A stretch of 34,758 nt of DNA from Magnetococcales bacterium WMHbin3 (GCA_002753185.1 PDZX01000044.1:1-34758), one strand, 5' to 3'. Positions 15,689-23,887 are shown, numbered from the stretch's first letter. Numbers and translations: made by a program. The notes: generated from the letters alone by a model not told the origin.

Positions 15689-16756
15689 TCAATCCTCGAT
15701 GCGGGGGTCGAGCCGTCCGGAGGCGTATTCCGTCGCCATGCGGTCCAGATCCATGACCTCGATCCGGGAAGCCTGGCCAGCGCAGCCGAAGGCCTCGTAG
15801 CGCTCCTTGCAGACCCGCCAGGCGGCATCCTCGGCGGGCCGCAGGTATTTTCTGGGGTCGAATTCACCCGGTTTTTCCGCGAACACCTTGCGAATCGCGC
15901 CGGTCATGGCCAGGCGCAGATCGGTGTCGATGTTGACCTTGCGCACCCCGTGCCGGATGCCGACGCGGATCTCCTCCAGGGGCACCCCGTAGGTTTCGGG
16001 GATGTTGCCGCCGTGGGCATTGATGATGGCCAACAGTTCTTGCGGCACCGAGGAGGAGCCGTGCATCACCAGGTGGGTGTTGGGCAGACGGGCATGGATC
16101 GCCTTGATGCGATCGATGGCCAGGATTTCGCCGGTGGGCTTGCGGCTGAACTTGTAGGCCCCGTGGGAGGTGCCGATGGCGATGGCCAGGGCATCCACCC
16201 TGGTGGCGGCGACGAAGCGGGCTGCCTCGTCGGGATCGGTCAGCAGGCGTTCGCGGTCCATGGTGCCATGGGCGCCATGACCGTCCTCTTCGCCGGCCTT
16301 GCCGGTCTCCAGGGAGCCGAGCACCCCCAGTTCCCCCTCGACGGAGACGCCGATGCCATGGGCCATCTCCACCACCTTGGCGGTGGTTTGCACGTTGTAA
16401 TCATAAGAGGCGGGGGTCTTGCCGTCCTCGCGCAGCGAGCCGTCCATCATGACGCTGGTAAAACCGCTGCGGATCGCCGCGTAACAGACCGCCGGGGTCT
16501 GGCCGTGATCCTGATGCATCACCACCGGCAGATGGGGATAGACCTCCAGGGCGGCCAGGATCTGGTGGCGCAGGAAGGCTTCCCCGGCGTATTTCCGCGC
16601 CCCGGCCGAGGCTTGCAGGATGACCGGACTGTCGGTGTCGTCTGCGGCGCGCAGGATGGCGCGCACCTGCTCCATGTTGTTGACGTTGAAGGCCGGTATG
16701 CCATAATCGTTCTGGGCGGCATGATCCAGAAGCTGCCGCATGGTGGCCAGGGGCAT
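15689..16756 (-). CDS. fba: class II fructose-1,6-bisphosphate aldolase
   Basis: A 355-residue zinc-dependent aldolase that interconverts fructose-1,6-bisphosphate with dihydroxyacetone phosphate and glyceraldehyde-3-phosphate in glycolysis, gluconeogenesis and the Calvin cycle. Signatures are [10 protein letters not shown] at the N-terminus, [10 protein letters not shown] with zinc-binding His, [21 protein letters not shown] [11 protein letters not shown] and [10 protein letters not shown], then [12 protein letters not shown]. The pattern and length fit the CbbA-like class IIB group. AGGAGA precedes the ATG. Its stop overlaps or abuts the start of the caspase-fold gene, so the downstream module should be co-transcribed. 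On the other side znuC diverges across 130 bp. Confidence 0.95.
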   Translation of the reverse strand: MPLATMRQLLDHAAQNDYGIPAFNVNNMEQVRAILRAADDTDSPVILQASAGARKYAGEAFLRHQILAALEVYPHLPVVMHQDHGQTPAVCYAAIRSGFTSVMMDGSLREDGKTPASYDYNVQTTAKVVEMAHGIGVSVEGELGVLGSLETGKAGEEDGHGAHGTMDRERLLTDPDEAARFVAATRVDALAIAIGTSHGAYKFSRKPTGEILAIDRIKAIHARLPNTHLVMHGSSSVPQELLAIINAHGGNIPETYGVPLEEIRVGIRHGVRKVNIDTDLRLAMTGAIRKVFAEKPGEFDPRKYLRPAEDAAWRVCKERYEAFGCAGQASRIEVMDLDRMATEYASGRLDPRIED

Positions 16757-16809
16757 CTGTTCTCTCCTGTGGTGTTGATTTTTTCGCGATCCCGCATGGA
16801 CGCTCTTGC

Positions 16810-16883
16810 AAATGCTCCATTATAGATCAAAACTCTCCAAACGAGAAAAACATTTTTGCCTTTCTCTCCCCGGTGGAGCATTT
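16810..16883. promoter_or_regulatory. fba/znuC divergent control region with a separated inverted repeat
   Basis: AAATGCTCC (16810-16818) and GGAGCATTT (16875-16883) are perfect 9-bp inverted copies 56 bp apart between two divergent genes. On the minus strand a perfect TATAAT (16819-16824) next to the first copy is a likely -10 for fba; its -35 is weak. The second copy overlaps the znuC ribosome site. They may be paired regulator sites. I see no good match to the usual Zur box. Confidence 0.4.
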
Positions 16884-16886
16884 TTT

Positions 16887-17645
16887 ATGGAGCACCCGGT
16901 CATTCATGCGGAAATACTGCTGGAGGCGCGCGCCATCCGCGTGGAGCACGGCGGGGAGGCGGTGTTGCGTGACGTGAACCTGACGGTGCGCGCCGGCGGG
17001 ATCGTCACCATCATCGGACCCAACGGCGCGGGCAAATCGACCCTGTTGTCCGCCCTGCTCGGCCTGACGCCGTTGAGCGCCGGGCAGGTGATCCGCCACC
17101 CGCGCCTGGTGGTGGGGTACGTGCCGCAACGGCTGCGGGTCGATCCCGCGCTGCCCATCACCGCCGCCCGCTTCATCGCCCTGTCCGCGCCGGGCGGCGC
17201 CCTGGACCCGGAGTTGTCGCGACGCCTGGGCCTGGAGCGCCTGATGCAACGCCCCATGCATGGCCTCTCCGGCGGCGAGATGCAACGGGTGCTGCTGGCC
17301 CGCGCCCTGATTCGCCGCCCCAACCTCCTGGTGCTCGACGAACCGGCCCAGGGACTCGACATGGCCGGCGAGCAGGAACTCAACGCCTTCATCGCCGAAC
17401 TGCGCGACCGCGATGGAATGGCCGCCTTGATCGTCTCCCACGACCTCCATTTCGTCATGGCCGGCGCCGACCACGTCGTCTGTCTCAACCGTCACGTCTG
17501 CTGCTCCGGCACCCCCACCGCCGTGCGCGTCACCAGGGAGTTCCGCGACCTGTTCGGCGATTATATTCCGGGGTGGAGCCTCTACCGGCACCATCACGAC
17601 CACCGCCACACCCCGCGTGGCGAGGAACCGGAGGAGTCCGTTTGA
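16887..17645 (+). CDS. znuC: zinc ABC transporter ATP-binding protein ZnuC
   Basis: A 252-residue ATPase of the metal-ion ABC importers. It has Walker A GPNGAGKS (44-51), the Q-loop in VGYVPQRL, ABC signature LSGGEMQR, Walker B LLVLDEP and the switch His in IVSHDLHFV. The end carries a histidine-rich tail (RHHHDHRH) that may bind metal. GTGGAG lies before the ATG at 16887. It overlaps znuB by one base (TGATG). The periplasmic binding protein ZnuA is not in the window. The gene is divergent from fba; no clear Zur site is visible. Manganese or iron as substrate cannot be excluded, but sequence and tail favour zinc. Confidence 0.9.
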   Translation: MEHPVIHAEILLEARAIRVEHGGEAVLRDVNLTVRAGGIVTIIGPNGAGKSTLLSALLGLTPLSAGQVIRHPRLVVGYVPQRLRVDPALPITAARFIALSAPGGALDPELSRRLGLERLMQRPMHGLSGGEMQRVLLARALIRRPNLLVLDEPAQGLDMAGEQELNAFIAELRDRDGMAALIVSHDLHFVMAGADHVVCLNRHVCCSGTPTAVRVTREFRDLFGDYIPGWSLYRHHHDHRHTPRGEEPEESV

Positions 17646-18430
17646 TGGAAGAGTTCATGCTGCGCGCCCTGCTGGCCGGTATCGGCGTGGCCCTGGTCGC
17701 CGGCCCGCTGGGGGTGTTCGTGGTCTGGCGCCGCATGGCCTATTTCGGCGACGCCCTCTCCCATTCGGCCCTGTTGGGGGTCGCCATCGGCCTCGTCACC
17801 GGCATCTCCATGAACCTGGCCATCGCCGCCGTCTGCCTGCTCGTGGCCTTGGGCGTCACCTGGCTCGGCACCCGCCGGGAGTTGACCTCCGATGCCACCC
17901 TGGGCATCTTTTCCCATGCCGCCCTCTCCTTCGGCATGATCGTCGCCTCCCGCGCGGAAGGGACGCGGGTGGACCTGAACGGTTTTCTCTTCGGGGACCT
18001 GCTGGCCAGCGGGTGGGAGGACGTGGCCTGGATCTGGATCGGCGGGAGCCTGGTGGCAGCCCTCCTGATCCGCCATTGGCGCGGCCTGGTCAACCTCACC
18101 GTACACGAGGGACTGGCCTTTCTGGACGGCGTGAACGTCCTGCGCCTGCGCGTTCTGTTCATGCTCATGACCGCCCTGGTGACCGCCGCCGCCATCAAAG
18201 TGGTGGGCGCCCTGCTCATCACCGCCCTGCTGGTCATCCCCCCCTCTGCGGCCAGGGCCTTCTCCGTCACGCCGGAGGGAATGGCGTTGCGCGCCTCCCT
18301 CATCGGGGCCGTCAGCGCCCCGTTGGGACTGATCGCCAGCTACCGCTGGGATCTGCCCAGCGGCCCGGCCATCGTGCTGGCGGCGGTTCTCTTCTTTCTG
18401 ATCTCCCTGCCGTGCGGCGGGCGCCGCTGA
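17645..18430 (+). CDS. znuB: zinc ABC transporter permease ZnuB
   Basis: A 261-residue integral membrane permease of the ABC-3 family with about eight hydrophobic spans. Family features are the N-terminal FMLRALLAGIGVALVAGPLG, FVVWRRMAYFGDALSHSAL and the FGDLLA block, and the C-terminal VVGALLITALLVIPPSAARAF run. It forms the channel through which ZnuC drives zinc uptake into the cytoplasm. GGAGGAG lies upstream of the ATG inside the end of znuC, and the one-base overlap indicates translational coupling. It ends 4 bp from the end of the convergent M48 protease gene, with no obvious terminator between them. Confidence 0.92.
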   Translation: MEEFMLRALLAGIGVALVAGPLGVFVVWRRMAYFGDALSHSALLGVAIGLVTGISMNLAIAAVCLLVALGVTWLGTRRELTSDATLGIFSHAALSFGMIVASRAEGTRVDLNGFLFGDLLASGWEDVAWIWIGGSLVAALLIRHWRGLVNLTVHEGLAFLDGVNVLRLRVLFMLMTALVTAAAIKVVGALLITALLVIPPSAARAFSVTPEGMALRASLIGAVSAPLGLIASYRWDLPSGPAIVLAAVLFFLISLPCGGRR

Positions 18431-18434
18431 CCGG

Positions 18435-19301
18435 TTATTTCGCCTGTCTCTTGTGTCGATTGGCCTGGAAGATCGGCATCACCTCCGCCAGGGTCGCGCG
18501 GTTCTGCTCGATGCGGGTGTCGTCGCTGGGGTGCGAGGAGAAGAATTCCGGAGGCGGCTCCTTGCCCTTGTGGCCATCGCTCTTGAAGCGCGCCCACAAC
18601 TCCACCGCCTTGCGTGGATCGTAGCCGGCCATGGCCATGAAATGCATCCCCATGCGATCCGCCTCGGACTCGTGCAGCCGGCTGAAGGGCAACAACACCC
18701 CGTAGGTCGCCGCCGCCCCGAAACCGGCGGACAACAAAGTCATTTTGGCCTGTTCCGAGGGGGAGTCCTTTTTCTTTTTTCTGGATTCGGCTACGGCGGC
18801 CACCACGGCGGCGGTGGCCGCCGTGGCGAGAATCTGCTGGCTGGCCCGTTCGCTGCCGTGCTGGGCGATGGCATGGGCCACCTCATGCCCCATGACCGCC
18901 GCCAATCCATCCTCGTCGCGGGTCAGGGGGAGCATGCCGGTATAGACCACGATCTTGCCGCCGGGCAGGCAAAAGGCGTTGGGGGTCTTGGCGTCGTCCA
19001 CCAGCGAAAACTGCCAGGCGTACCCCTGCAACTGCCCCGAAAGGCCATGGTCGCTCATGTACTGCTCGACGGCCCGCTGGATGCGCAACCCGGCCCGCTG
19101 GACCATGTGCGCCTCCGGGGTGTTGCGGATCACCTTGGCCGTTTTCAGGAAGTCGCCATACGCCCTGGCCGAGGTGGCCATCATCTGTTCCTGCGGAATG
19201 AGCGCCAGTTGGCTGCGCCCGGTGAGCGGCACGTTCTGGCAGGCGATCAGCAACAGACACAGCAGGCCGATCGAACCGAGTTTGGTGCGAATTCCGATCA
19301 T
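18435..19301 (-). CDS. M48-family metalloprotease lipoprotein
   Basis: A 288-residue lipoprotein with lipobox LLIAC (Cys21) followed by QNVPLTGRSQL, which is typical of the periplasmic Oma1/LoiP-type M48 proteases. The zinc site is HEVAH (139-143) with the third ligand in the downstream HESEADRMG. A lysine-rich loop (SRKKKKD) interrupts the domain. It probably degrades misfolded outer-membrane or periplasmic proteins. The start is MIGIRT because GAGGGGA lies before that ATG; an ATG 12 codons upstream lacks one. In E. coli, yfgC/bepA and loiP have similar roles. It stands alone between znuB and the radical SAM region. Confidence 0.9.
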   Translation of the reverse strand: MIGIRTKLGSIGLLCLLLIACQNVPLTGRSQLALIPQEQMMATSARAYGDFLKTAKVIRNTPEAHMVQRAGLRIQRAVEQYMSDHGLSGQLQGYAWQFSLVDDAKTPNAFCLPGGKIVVYTGMLPLTRDEDGLAAVMGHEVAHAIAQHGSERASQQILATAATAAVVAAVAESRKKKKDSPSEQAKMTLLSAGFGAAATYGVLLPFSRLHESEADRMGMHFMAMAGYDPRKAVELWARFKSDGHKGKEPPPEFFSSHPSDDTRIEQNRATLAEVMPIFQANRHKRQAK

Positions 19302-19408
19302 GGGTCCCCTCGTTGGCGAAAGTGCGTGGATCCTCATACCCTATGCCACTCCTTCGCGGGACGCAAGAGCCGGAGGCCGGGGATGTGGTCAATGGGAAAT
19401 CCGGGTCG

Positions 19409-19444
19409 AAAAAAAACCGGGTGAGGGGAAATCCTCACCCGGTT
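19409..19444 (-). terminator. Rho-independent terminator of the radical SAM operon
   Basis: AACCGGGTGAGG (19415-19426) and CCTCACCCGGTT (19433-19444) form a perfect 12-bp stem with a 6-base loop. On the minus strand the stem runs into eight T residues (complement of the A-run 19409-19416). It lies 55 bp beyond the stop of the 111-residue gene and closes that operon. Confidence 0.92.
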
Positions 19445-19499
19445 CCGTTCCAGACAACGGATCCCTCATCCTCTTCCGCCCGTCAATGCCGGGAAGATG

Positions 19500-19835
19500 T
19501 CATGAATTTCCGGGCACCTGGGGGATTTTTTTTTCGATTTCCTGACTGTTCTTGGCCGCGAAGTGCAGCGCGGTGACGAACATCTCCTGCGTCAGCAACA
19601 CCGCCATGCCATCGCCGATGTGAATATGCGCGAGTGGCCACCCGCCAGACGACGGCTCCAATTTGAATGCCTGGAGCTGGGTACTCCTGGCGAGATCGAG
19701 TCCCCCCGCCGGCCCGATGTGCGGCTTGAGCACTTCCCGCAGGAAAAGCTTTTCCAATTTGTCGAACGGCGGGGCCGGAATCCCGATGGACGGGCCAAGC
19801 GGGGGCAATTTTACGGAGAATTCTTCCGTCTTCAT
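19500..19835 (-). CDS. 111-residue protein coupled to the radical SAM enzyme; candidate substrate or partner
   Basis: A 111-residue protein that I do not recognise. It starts MKTEEFSVKL, has a Pro/Gly-rich segment (PPLGPSIGIPAPPF, 11-24), an amphipathic helix (25-38), a Gly-rich turn, a region with HIHIGDGMAVLL (70-81) and a C-terminal helix ending in a Lys/Pro-rich tail. It contains no cysteine and no secretion signal. AGGAG lies eight bases before its ATG, inside the end of the radical SAM gene, and the two overlap by ATGA, so they are made together. A terminator follows. Position suggests it is what the enzyme modifies or binds, but it lacks the leader-plus-core layout of the usual RiPP precursors. 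A folded partner or carrier is the alternative. Confidence 0.75.
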   Translation of the reverse strand: MKTEEFSVKLPPLGPSIGIPAPPFDKLEKLFLREVLKPHIGPAGGLDLARSTQLQAFKLEPSSGGWPLAHIHIGDGMAVLLTQEMFVTALHFAAKNSQEIEKKIPQVPGNS

Positions 19836-21031
19836 CTTTGATACTCCTGTATGGCTGGTGGTGAGGGGGAAATTTGCAGATATTGCATGAAATGATTGAT
19901 AAAATTTTGATTTTTCTCGTTTGTCAGAGTGGTGAGCGCGTGGCTGGCGGCCCGCAGGGAAGCCTTTTCCAGCGCGCAGATGACCTGACCGGGCAGCTCT
20001 ACGTCGCCGGTCTGATGATAATTGGTGCAACCGCACCAATGCATGCAATGATCCCTCACAGGGCAAGACCGGCACTCCATTTGTGGCGCCACGGTGGGGC
20101 GCGGCTCCCTGGCGCGTCCCAGGGCGCCGGGGCAAGCGAGCGTGCGCACCTCGCCATGCACGTTGCCGAGCTGCAAGGCCGGATCATCGTCCCTGCCGAT
20201 CAGCCGCTCGCAAGGGTAAACGTTGCCGCTGGGGGCGATCGCCCATTCGGTGCGTCCCATACCGCAGCGATCCGCCGTCGAAAATCCCCCCTTCATGTAC
20301 AGCACGATCTTGATATCGAGCAGGTTGACCGCCATGGGCTGGTCGTTCTTGAAATAAGAAATATATTGATCGGTCAGTTGTCCCAGGACGGCATCCGCCT
20401 TCCCAAGCACATCGACTGGCCATTCGGCCTGAATATCCGGATTGAGGTGCAGGGAACGCACCCCCAGGCCATGCAGATACGCGACCGTGTCAGGCAGCCG
20501 CTCCAGGGTTTTCGGGCCGAACACGGCATTGACCTGCACGCGCGGCAGTTTCCGCAGGGCCAGTTCAAGATTGCGCAGGAGGATGGCGCTGCTGGGCTGA
20601 CCATTGCGCAACGGACGATTGGCATTCTGGATCGCGGGTGGACCGTCCAGGCTGATGCACAAAGAGATCTCTTCTGTCCGGATCCAATCCAACAACGCAT
20701 CGTCGAGGCATACGCCGTTGGTGGTGACCTGGTAGCGAACCTGGCGAGGGGCAACACGGTTGCGCAGGCGCACTCGTTGGATGGCGTGGCGCAGCAAGTC
20801 GGGTTTCAACAGGGGTTCCCCGCCAAAGAAACCCAGTTCGAAGGGATCTCCATCCGAGGTGAGATGCCATGCGAAATCAATGGCCCGCTCCATGGTTGCC
20901 ACGGACATGTCCGGTTTGTCCGCCTTGCCCGCGTAGCAATAGCGGCACGCCATGTTGCACCCATGGGTCACGCTCAGGGTGAATTTTTTGATTTTGGGTG
21001 CTTCGCTGGAATCGAATAACGACAAAGTCAT
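19832..21031 (-). CDS. radical SAM/SPASM protein, probable peptide- or protein-modifying enzyme
   Basis: A 399-residue radical SAM enzyme. The S-adenosylmethionine-binding 4Fe-4S cluster motif is CNMACRYC (Cys25, 29, 32), followed by the GGEP motif (70-73) and a core to about residue 230. The C-terminal SPASM region has Cys256, 274, 300, 320, 323, 329, 333, 335 and 352, enough for two auxiliary clusters. This layout is shared by anaerobic sulfatase maturases, PqqE and RiPP maturases, which modify side chains of proteins or peptides. I start it at MTLSLF, with GGGGGA upstream; the ATG 14 codons earlier has no ribosome site. It precedes the 111-residue gene with an ATGA overlap. The exact subfamily is not recognised. 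Confidence 0.9.
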   Translation of the reverse strand: MTLSLFDSSEAPKIKKFTLSVTHGCNMACRYCYAGKADKPDMSVATMERAIDFAWHLTSDGDPFELGFFGGEPLLKPDLLRHAIQRVRLRNRVAPRQVRYQVTTNGVCLDDALLDWIRTEEISLCISLDGPPAIQNANRPLRNGQPSSAILLRNLELALRKLPRVQVNAVFGPKTLERLPDTVAYLHGLGVRSLHLNPDIQAEWPVDVLGKADAVLGQLTDQYISYFKNDQPMAVNLLDIKIVLYMKGGFSTADRCGMGRTEWAIAPSGNVYPCERLIGRDDDPALQLGNVHGEVRTLACPGALGRAREPRPTVAPQMECRSCPVRDHCMHWCGCTNYHQTGDVELPGQVICALEKASLRAASHALTTLTNEKNQNFINHFMQYLQISPSPPAIQEYQR

Positions 21032-21072
21032 GACGTCCCCCGCAGACCGGCTCAATTTGCATACGGAAGCCA

Positions 21073-21101
21073 TTCTGTATTGAAACTAATCGTACGTCAA
21101 G
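21073..21101 (-). promoter_or_regulatory. predicted promoter of the radical SAM operon
   Basis: On the minus strand TTGACG (21096-21101) is followed after 17 bp by CAGAAT (21073-21078), 42 bp before the radical SAM start codon. It lies in an AT-rich stretch (21060-21190) that contrasts with the GC-rich genes around it. Confidence 0.45.
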
Positions 21102-21130
21102 CAGAAATTTACAAAATACAATTCAATAAA

Positions 21131-21153
21131 GTAATAATATTTTGCATTATTAC
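21131..21153. promoter_or_regulatory. palindrome GTAATAAT-N7-ATTATTAC, candidate operator
   Basis: A perfect 8+8 bp inverted repeat with a 7-base spacer. It lies about 30 bp upstream of the predicted -35 of the radical SAM operon, a position used by activators, and close to two XRE-family regulator genes. It is not followed by a T-run and has an all-AT stem, so a terminator is unlikely. The remaining bases up to 21294 hold nothing else I can name. Confidence 0.5.
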
Positions 21154-21294
21154 ATATAACTGATTGATATTGTTCGTATTAAACTAGGATTTTTCATTGA
21201 CCGGTTTTGGCTTCCAGGATGAAATCCGGGCATACGGATGCATTGGCCCAAAGTTCAGCGCACCAGGCTCGTTTTCGACGTGTGGCCTCTCCCT

Positions 21295-22302
21295 TCATTC
21301 CGGCTCCGAGCCATACCTGAAAAAATGGCCCAACAGGAACTCCAGGGCATGCACCTCCCGCACCCGCGCCTCCTTCAGCCAGATGGTCAGCCAATTCAGG
21401 ATTCTGCGTCGTTGTTCCTCGGTCGATGCGGGCGCCTCCGTGGTTCCGGGGAACGCCGGCCACTTTGTCGTCGGCGTTTTCGGGAGGTATGCGTCCAATT
21501 GATCCGCGCACTCGATTTCGATGCCCCGCGCCGTCAGGCCCTGGAAGGCCTCGAACCCCAGAAATTCCCGGATGCCCATTTCTCCTTGCGCCAGGCGGGA
21601 GATGTCGTCGGGGGCCAGTTGCGTCACCTTCAGGCGATGGCGCTCCGACTCCGCGCGCAGCAATGCGAATGTCTTTTCCCCCACGTCTCCCCAGAACACC
21701 TCCATGCGCGGCTTGTGATCCGCCGGTTCGCGTTCCAGCACCACGCAGCTTCGGGCGCCATCCGTCGCCAAAAACAACGCCGTGTGGTGGTGCCTGTCGA
21801 GGTGTGAACGGAGTTTGTCCCGGATTTCAGGGTCATGTCTTGGACGGTCATGGGCAAACGGGGGGCCATGTCCGCGCAGCAGCCACTCTTCGCGCATCCC
21901 TTCCAGGCGCAGCACGCGGGCCTGGGTCTCCGAGTTGCTCGCCGTGTATTCCTCGCGGTTGCAGATGAATTCCAGGGGATTCATCTGCACACTTTTTATC
22001 CAAAGATTGAAGTCGCAGCCTGATGTTGTAACTATTTCTTTTAATCGTGTCCAAATTTCTCCTCTACTGTTATTGAGAAAGATCGTCCCTTGCCCGTGCA
22101 AGATCCAATCGGAAGAAATATTCATGATTGATTTTGCTTTTTCTAGAAATTCCACAGATGGTTTTTTGTGGCCGGTTTCAATCTCCGTAATATAGGGGCG
22201 TTTCAGATAAAGCATGCCTGCAAAGGTCTCTTGTGACACATTGAGTGACTTTCTGATGTCACGGAGGCGTCTTCCATACTCGGATGTGGGTTCCAGTGTC
22301 AT
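21295..22302 (-). CDS. XRE-family helix-turn-helix regulator with a long unrecognised C-terminal region
   Basis: A 335-residue protein. Residues about 8-65 form a Cro/CI-type helix-turn-helix (YGRRLRDIRKSLNVSQETFAGML, then ITEIETGHKKPS), ending WILHGQG as in many phage-type repressors. The other 270 residues show no domain I know; they are charged, include an Arg/His-rich stretch (about 145-170) and end in a helical segment. No S24 peptidase Ser-Lys pair is evident. The ATG has no Shine-Dalgarno sequence, so translation may be weak. It reads in the same direction as the radical SAM operon 263 bp downstream, and the palindrome lies between. Control of that operon is plausible but inferred. Confidence 0.78.
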   Translation of the reverse strand: MTLEPTSEYGRRLRDIRKSLNVSQETFAGMLYLKRPYITEIETGHKKPSVEFLEKAKSIMNISSDWILHGQGTIFLNNSRGEIWTRLKEIVTTSGCDFNLWIKSVQMNPLEFICNREEYTASNSETQARVLRLEGMREEWLLRGHGPPFAHDRPRHDPEIRDKLRSHLDRHHHTALFLATDGARSCVVLEREPADHKPRMEVFWGDVGEKTFALLRAESERHRLKVTQLAPDDISRLAQGEMGIREFLGFEAFQGLTARGIEIECADQLDAYLPKTPTTKWPAFPGTTEAPASTEEQRRRILNWLTIWLKEARVREVHALEFLLGHFFRYGSEPE

Positions 22303-22459
22303 TTTTTGTAATTTATCACGTATTTGTTGGTTTTGGCGACATTTGATTACTTCCTATCAGTGTGTGCGATTTTTATTGATTCAGCAAGTTGTTTATGCGA
22401 TCATGGCAAAAAAAAATCACCCATGCCGGGAATGTCAATAGCGAAACTAAGAGGAATGC

Positions 22460-22954
22460 ATGAAGAGCGCAACGGAATCAGGCGATTCGAGCGTGGCGAG
22501 CCGCATTGAACTCGCCCGCAAATATCGGGGGTTGACCCAGAAAACCCTCGCCCAACATGTGGGCGTCAGTCAGCCCGCCATTCACAAATGGGAAAAAGGC
22601 GTGACGAACGCAAAACGCCCCCTCGAAACCATCGCCAGGATCTGTCAGGTCAATGTGGAATGGCTGGAATCCGGGCAGGGGCTGATGATCCCATTGGAGG
22701 GCGATCAGGAAGGGGAGTTGGCCTCCCGCCTGCCGGAGATCGCCGTCCAGGTCGGCGTCCTGGAAAAACGGGTGCGTAAAATTCTCCAGGAGTTCGCGGA
22801 GATCCGTGAGTGCCTCTCCCGCCTGCACAGGGAACTGGCCCTGCCGTGCCTGGACCGGTCCGCTACACGAGGCGCTTGCCTGGATCCCCTGGCACCTCCC
22901 GCGCCAAACGCGGGACGGCATAGCCGGGCAACGTCGCCCACAATTCCCGAATGA
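22460..22954 (+). CDS. XRE-family helix-turn-helix regulator (short)
   Basis: A 164-residue protein with a Cro/CI-type helix-turn-helix at about residues 14-72 (SRIELARKYRGLTQKTLAQHVGVSQPAIHKWEKG), ending WLESGQG, followed by a coiled-coil-like helix (about 88-125) and a low-complexity tail. AGAGGA precedes the ATG. It diverges from the longer XRE gene across 157 bp that contain no strong palindrome. Its last 92 bp overlap the 3' end of epmB on the other strand, which is unusual; the tail after about residue 134 is Pro/Ala/Arg-rich and may be run-through of an ancestral stop. Its target is unknown; the radical SAM operon is the nearest candidate. Confidence 0.75.
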   Translation: MKSATESGDSSVASRIELARKYRGLTQKTLAQHVGVSQPAIHKWEKGVTNAKRPLETIARICQVNVEWLESGQGLMIPLEGDQEGELASRLPEIAVQVGVLEKRVRKILQEFAEIRECLSRLHRELALPCLDRSATRGACLDPLAPPAPNAGRHSRATSPTIPE

Positions 22955-23834
22955 TGCCGTTGGCCACCTCCTCCTCGACCCGGAAATGGGCCGTGCCGGC
23001 CACCGGATCGGGCAGGTGCAGATAATAGGGGATCACGCGCGCATCGACGAGACGCTCGAACAACGCCGCCAGGGTCCGGGGGTCGTCGTTGACCCCCTTG
23101 AGCAGCACCGACTGACTCAACAGGGGAATCCCGGCATCCGCCAGACGCGCCAAGGACGCCAACGCACCCTGGCCCAACTCGGCGGGGTGATTGGCGTGAA
23201 TCACCACCACCGGGGTCAGACGGGTGGCCCGCAACCAGTGGGTCAGGCCCGAAGTGACCCGCTCCGGGGCCACCACCGGCATCCGGGTGTGTACCCGCAG
23301 CCGGGTCAGATGGGGAATCCCGGCCAGCCGACGCGCCAGACCGGACAGCCGCCGGTCCGAGAGGGTCAACGGATCCCCGCCTGACAGAATCACCTCGTGC
23401 AGGTCACGATCCGCGCCAATCAGGGTCATGGCCGGCTCCCACTCCCGCAACGTGCGCGGAATCCCCGCCCCGGAAGCATGCCGGCGGAAACAGAAACGAC
23501 AATGAACCGCGCACTCCATGGTCACCTTCAGCAGCACCCGTCCCGCGTATTTTCGCAGCAGACCCGGCACCGGTTCCATCCCGGCCTCCTGCAAGGGATC
23601 GGTCCCCCAACCGGGGAACGCCTCCATCTCCGCATCGCTGGGAAGAAACTCCCGCGCCACCGGGTCGTCCGCCTCCCAGGAGATGCGTTCGGCCAGGGCC
23701 AGGGGCAGCCGCATGGGAAAGAGACGTGCGGCTTCCTGCGCCTGCGGGGAAAAATTCCGCACGCTTTCGCTCAGACCCTTCACGACAGGGTGAAGTGTGA
23801 CGGCATTGGGGGTATACTGGAATAAGGGGGTCAT
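22863..23834 (-). CDS. epmB: EF-P (R)-beta-lysylation radical SAM protein EpmB
   Basis: A 323-residue lysine 2,3-aminomutase-like enzyme that makes (R)-beta-lysine for elongation factor P. The radical SAM motif is CAVHCRFC (Cys108, 112, 115) in MECAVHCRFCFRRH, followed by ILSGGDPL, and RVHTRMPVV and HANHPAEL further on, all typical of KamA/EpmB. Its length (about 320, without the KamA extension) fits EpmB. It is divergent from efp across 53 bp, with AAGG before the ATG, and epmA follows efp, so the whole pathway is together. EpmC, the final hydroxylase in some enterobacteria, is not present here. The 3' end overlaps the short XRE gene. Confidence 0.94.
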   Translation of the reverse strand: MTPLFQYTPNAVTLHPVVKGLSESVRNFSPQAQEAARLFPMRLPLALAERISWEADDPVAREFLPSDAEMEAFPGWGTDPLQEAGMEPVPGLLRKYAGRVLLKVTMECAVHCRFCFRRHASGAGIPRTLREWEPAMTLIGADRDLHEVILSGGDPLTLSDRRLSGLARRLAGIPHLTRLRVHTRMPVVAPERVTSGLTHWLRATRLTPVVVIHANHPAELGQGALASLARLADAGIPLLSQSVLLKGVNDDPRTLAALFERLVDARVIPYYLHLPDPVAGTAHFRVEEEVANGIIRELWATLPGYAVPRLAREVPGDPGKRLV

Positions 23835-23887
23835 CTTGAACCTTCACAAACCGATTGCCCAGATACAAGAAAGCACGAGGACTCGAT

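Noticed and set aside
13207..21031. Linking the radical SAM/SPASM enzyme to sulfatase maturation with the FGE-fold protein
   Set aside because: They are 6 kb apart in different operons, no sulfatase is present, and the FGE-fold protein lacks the FGE cysteines.
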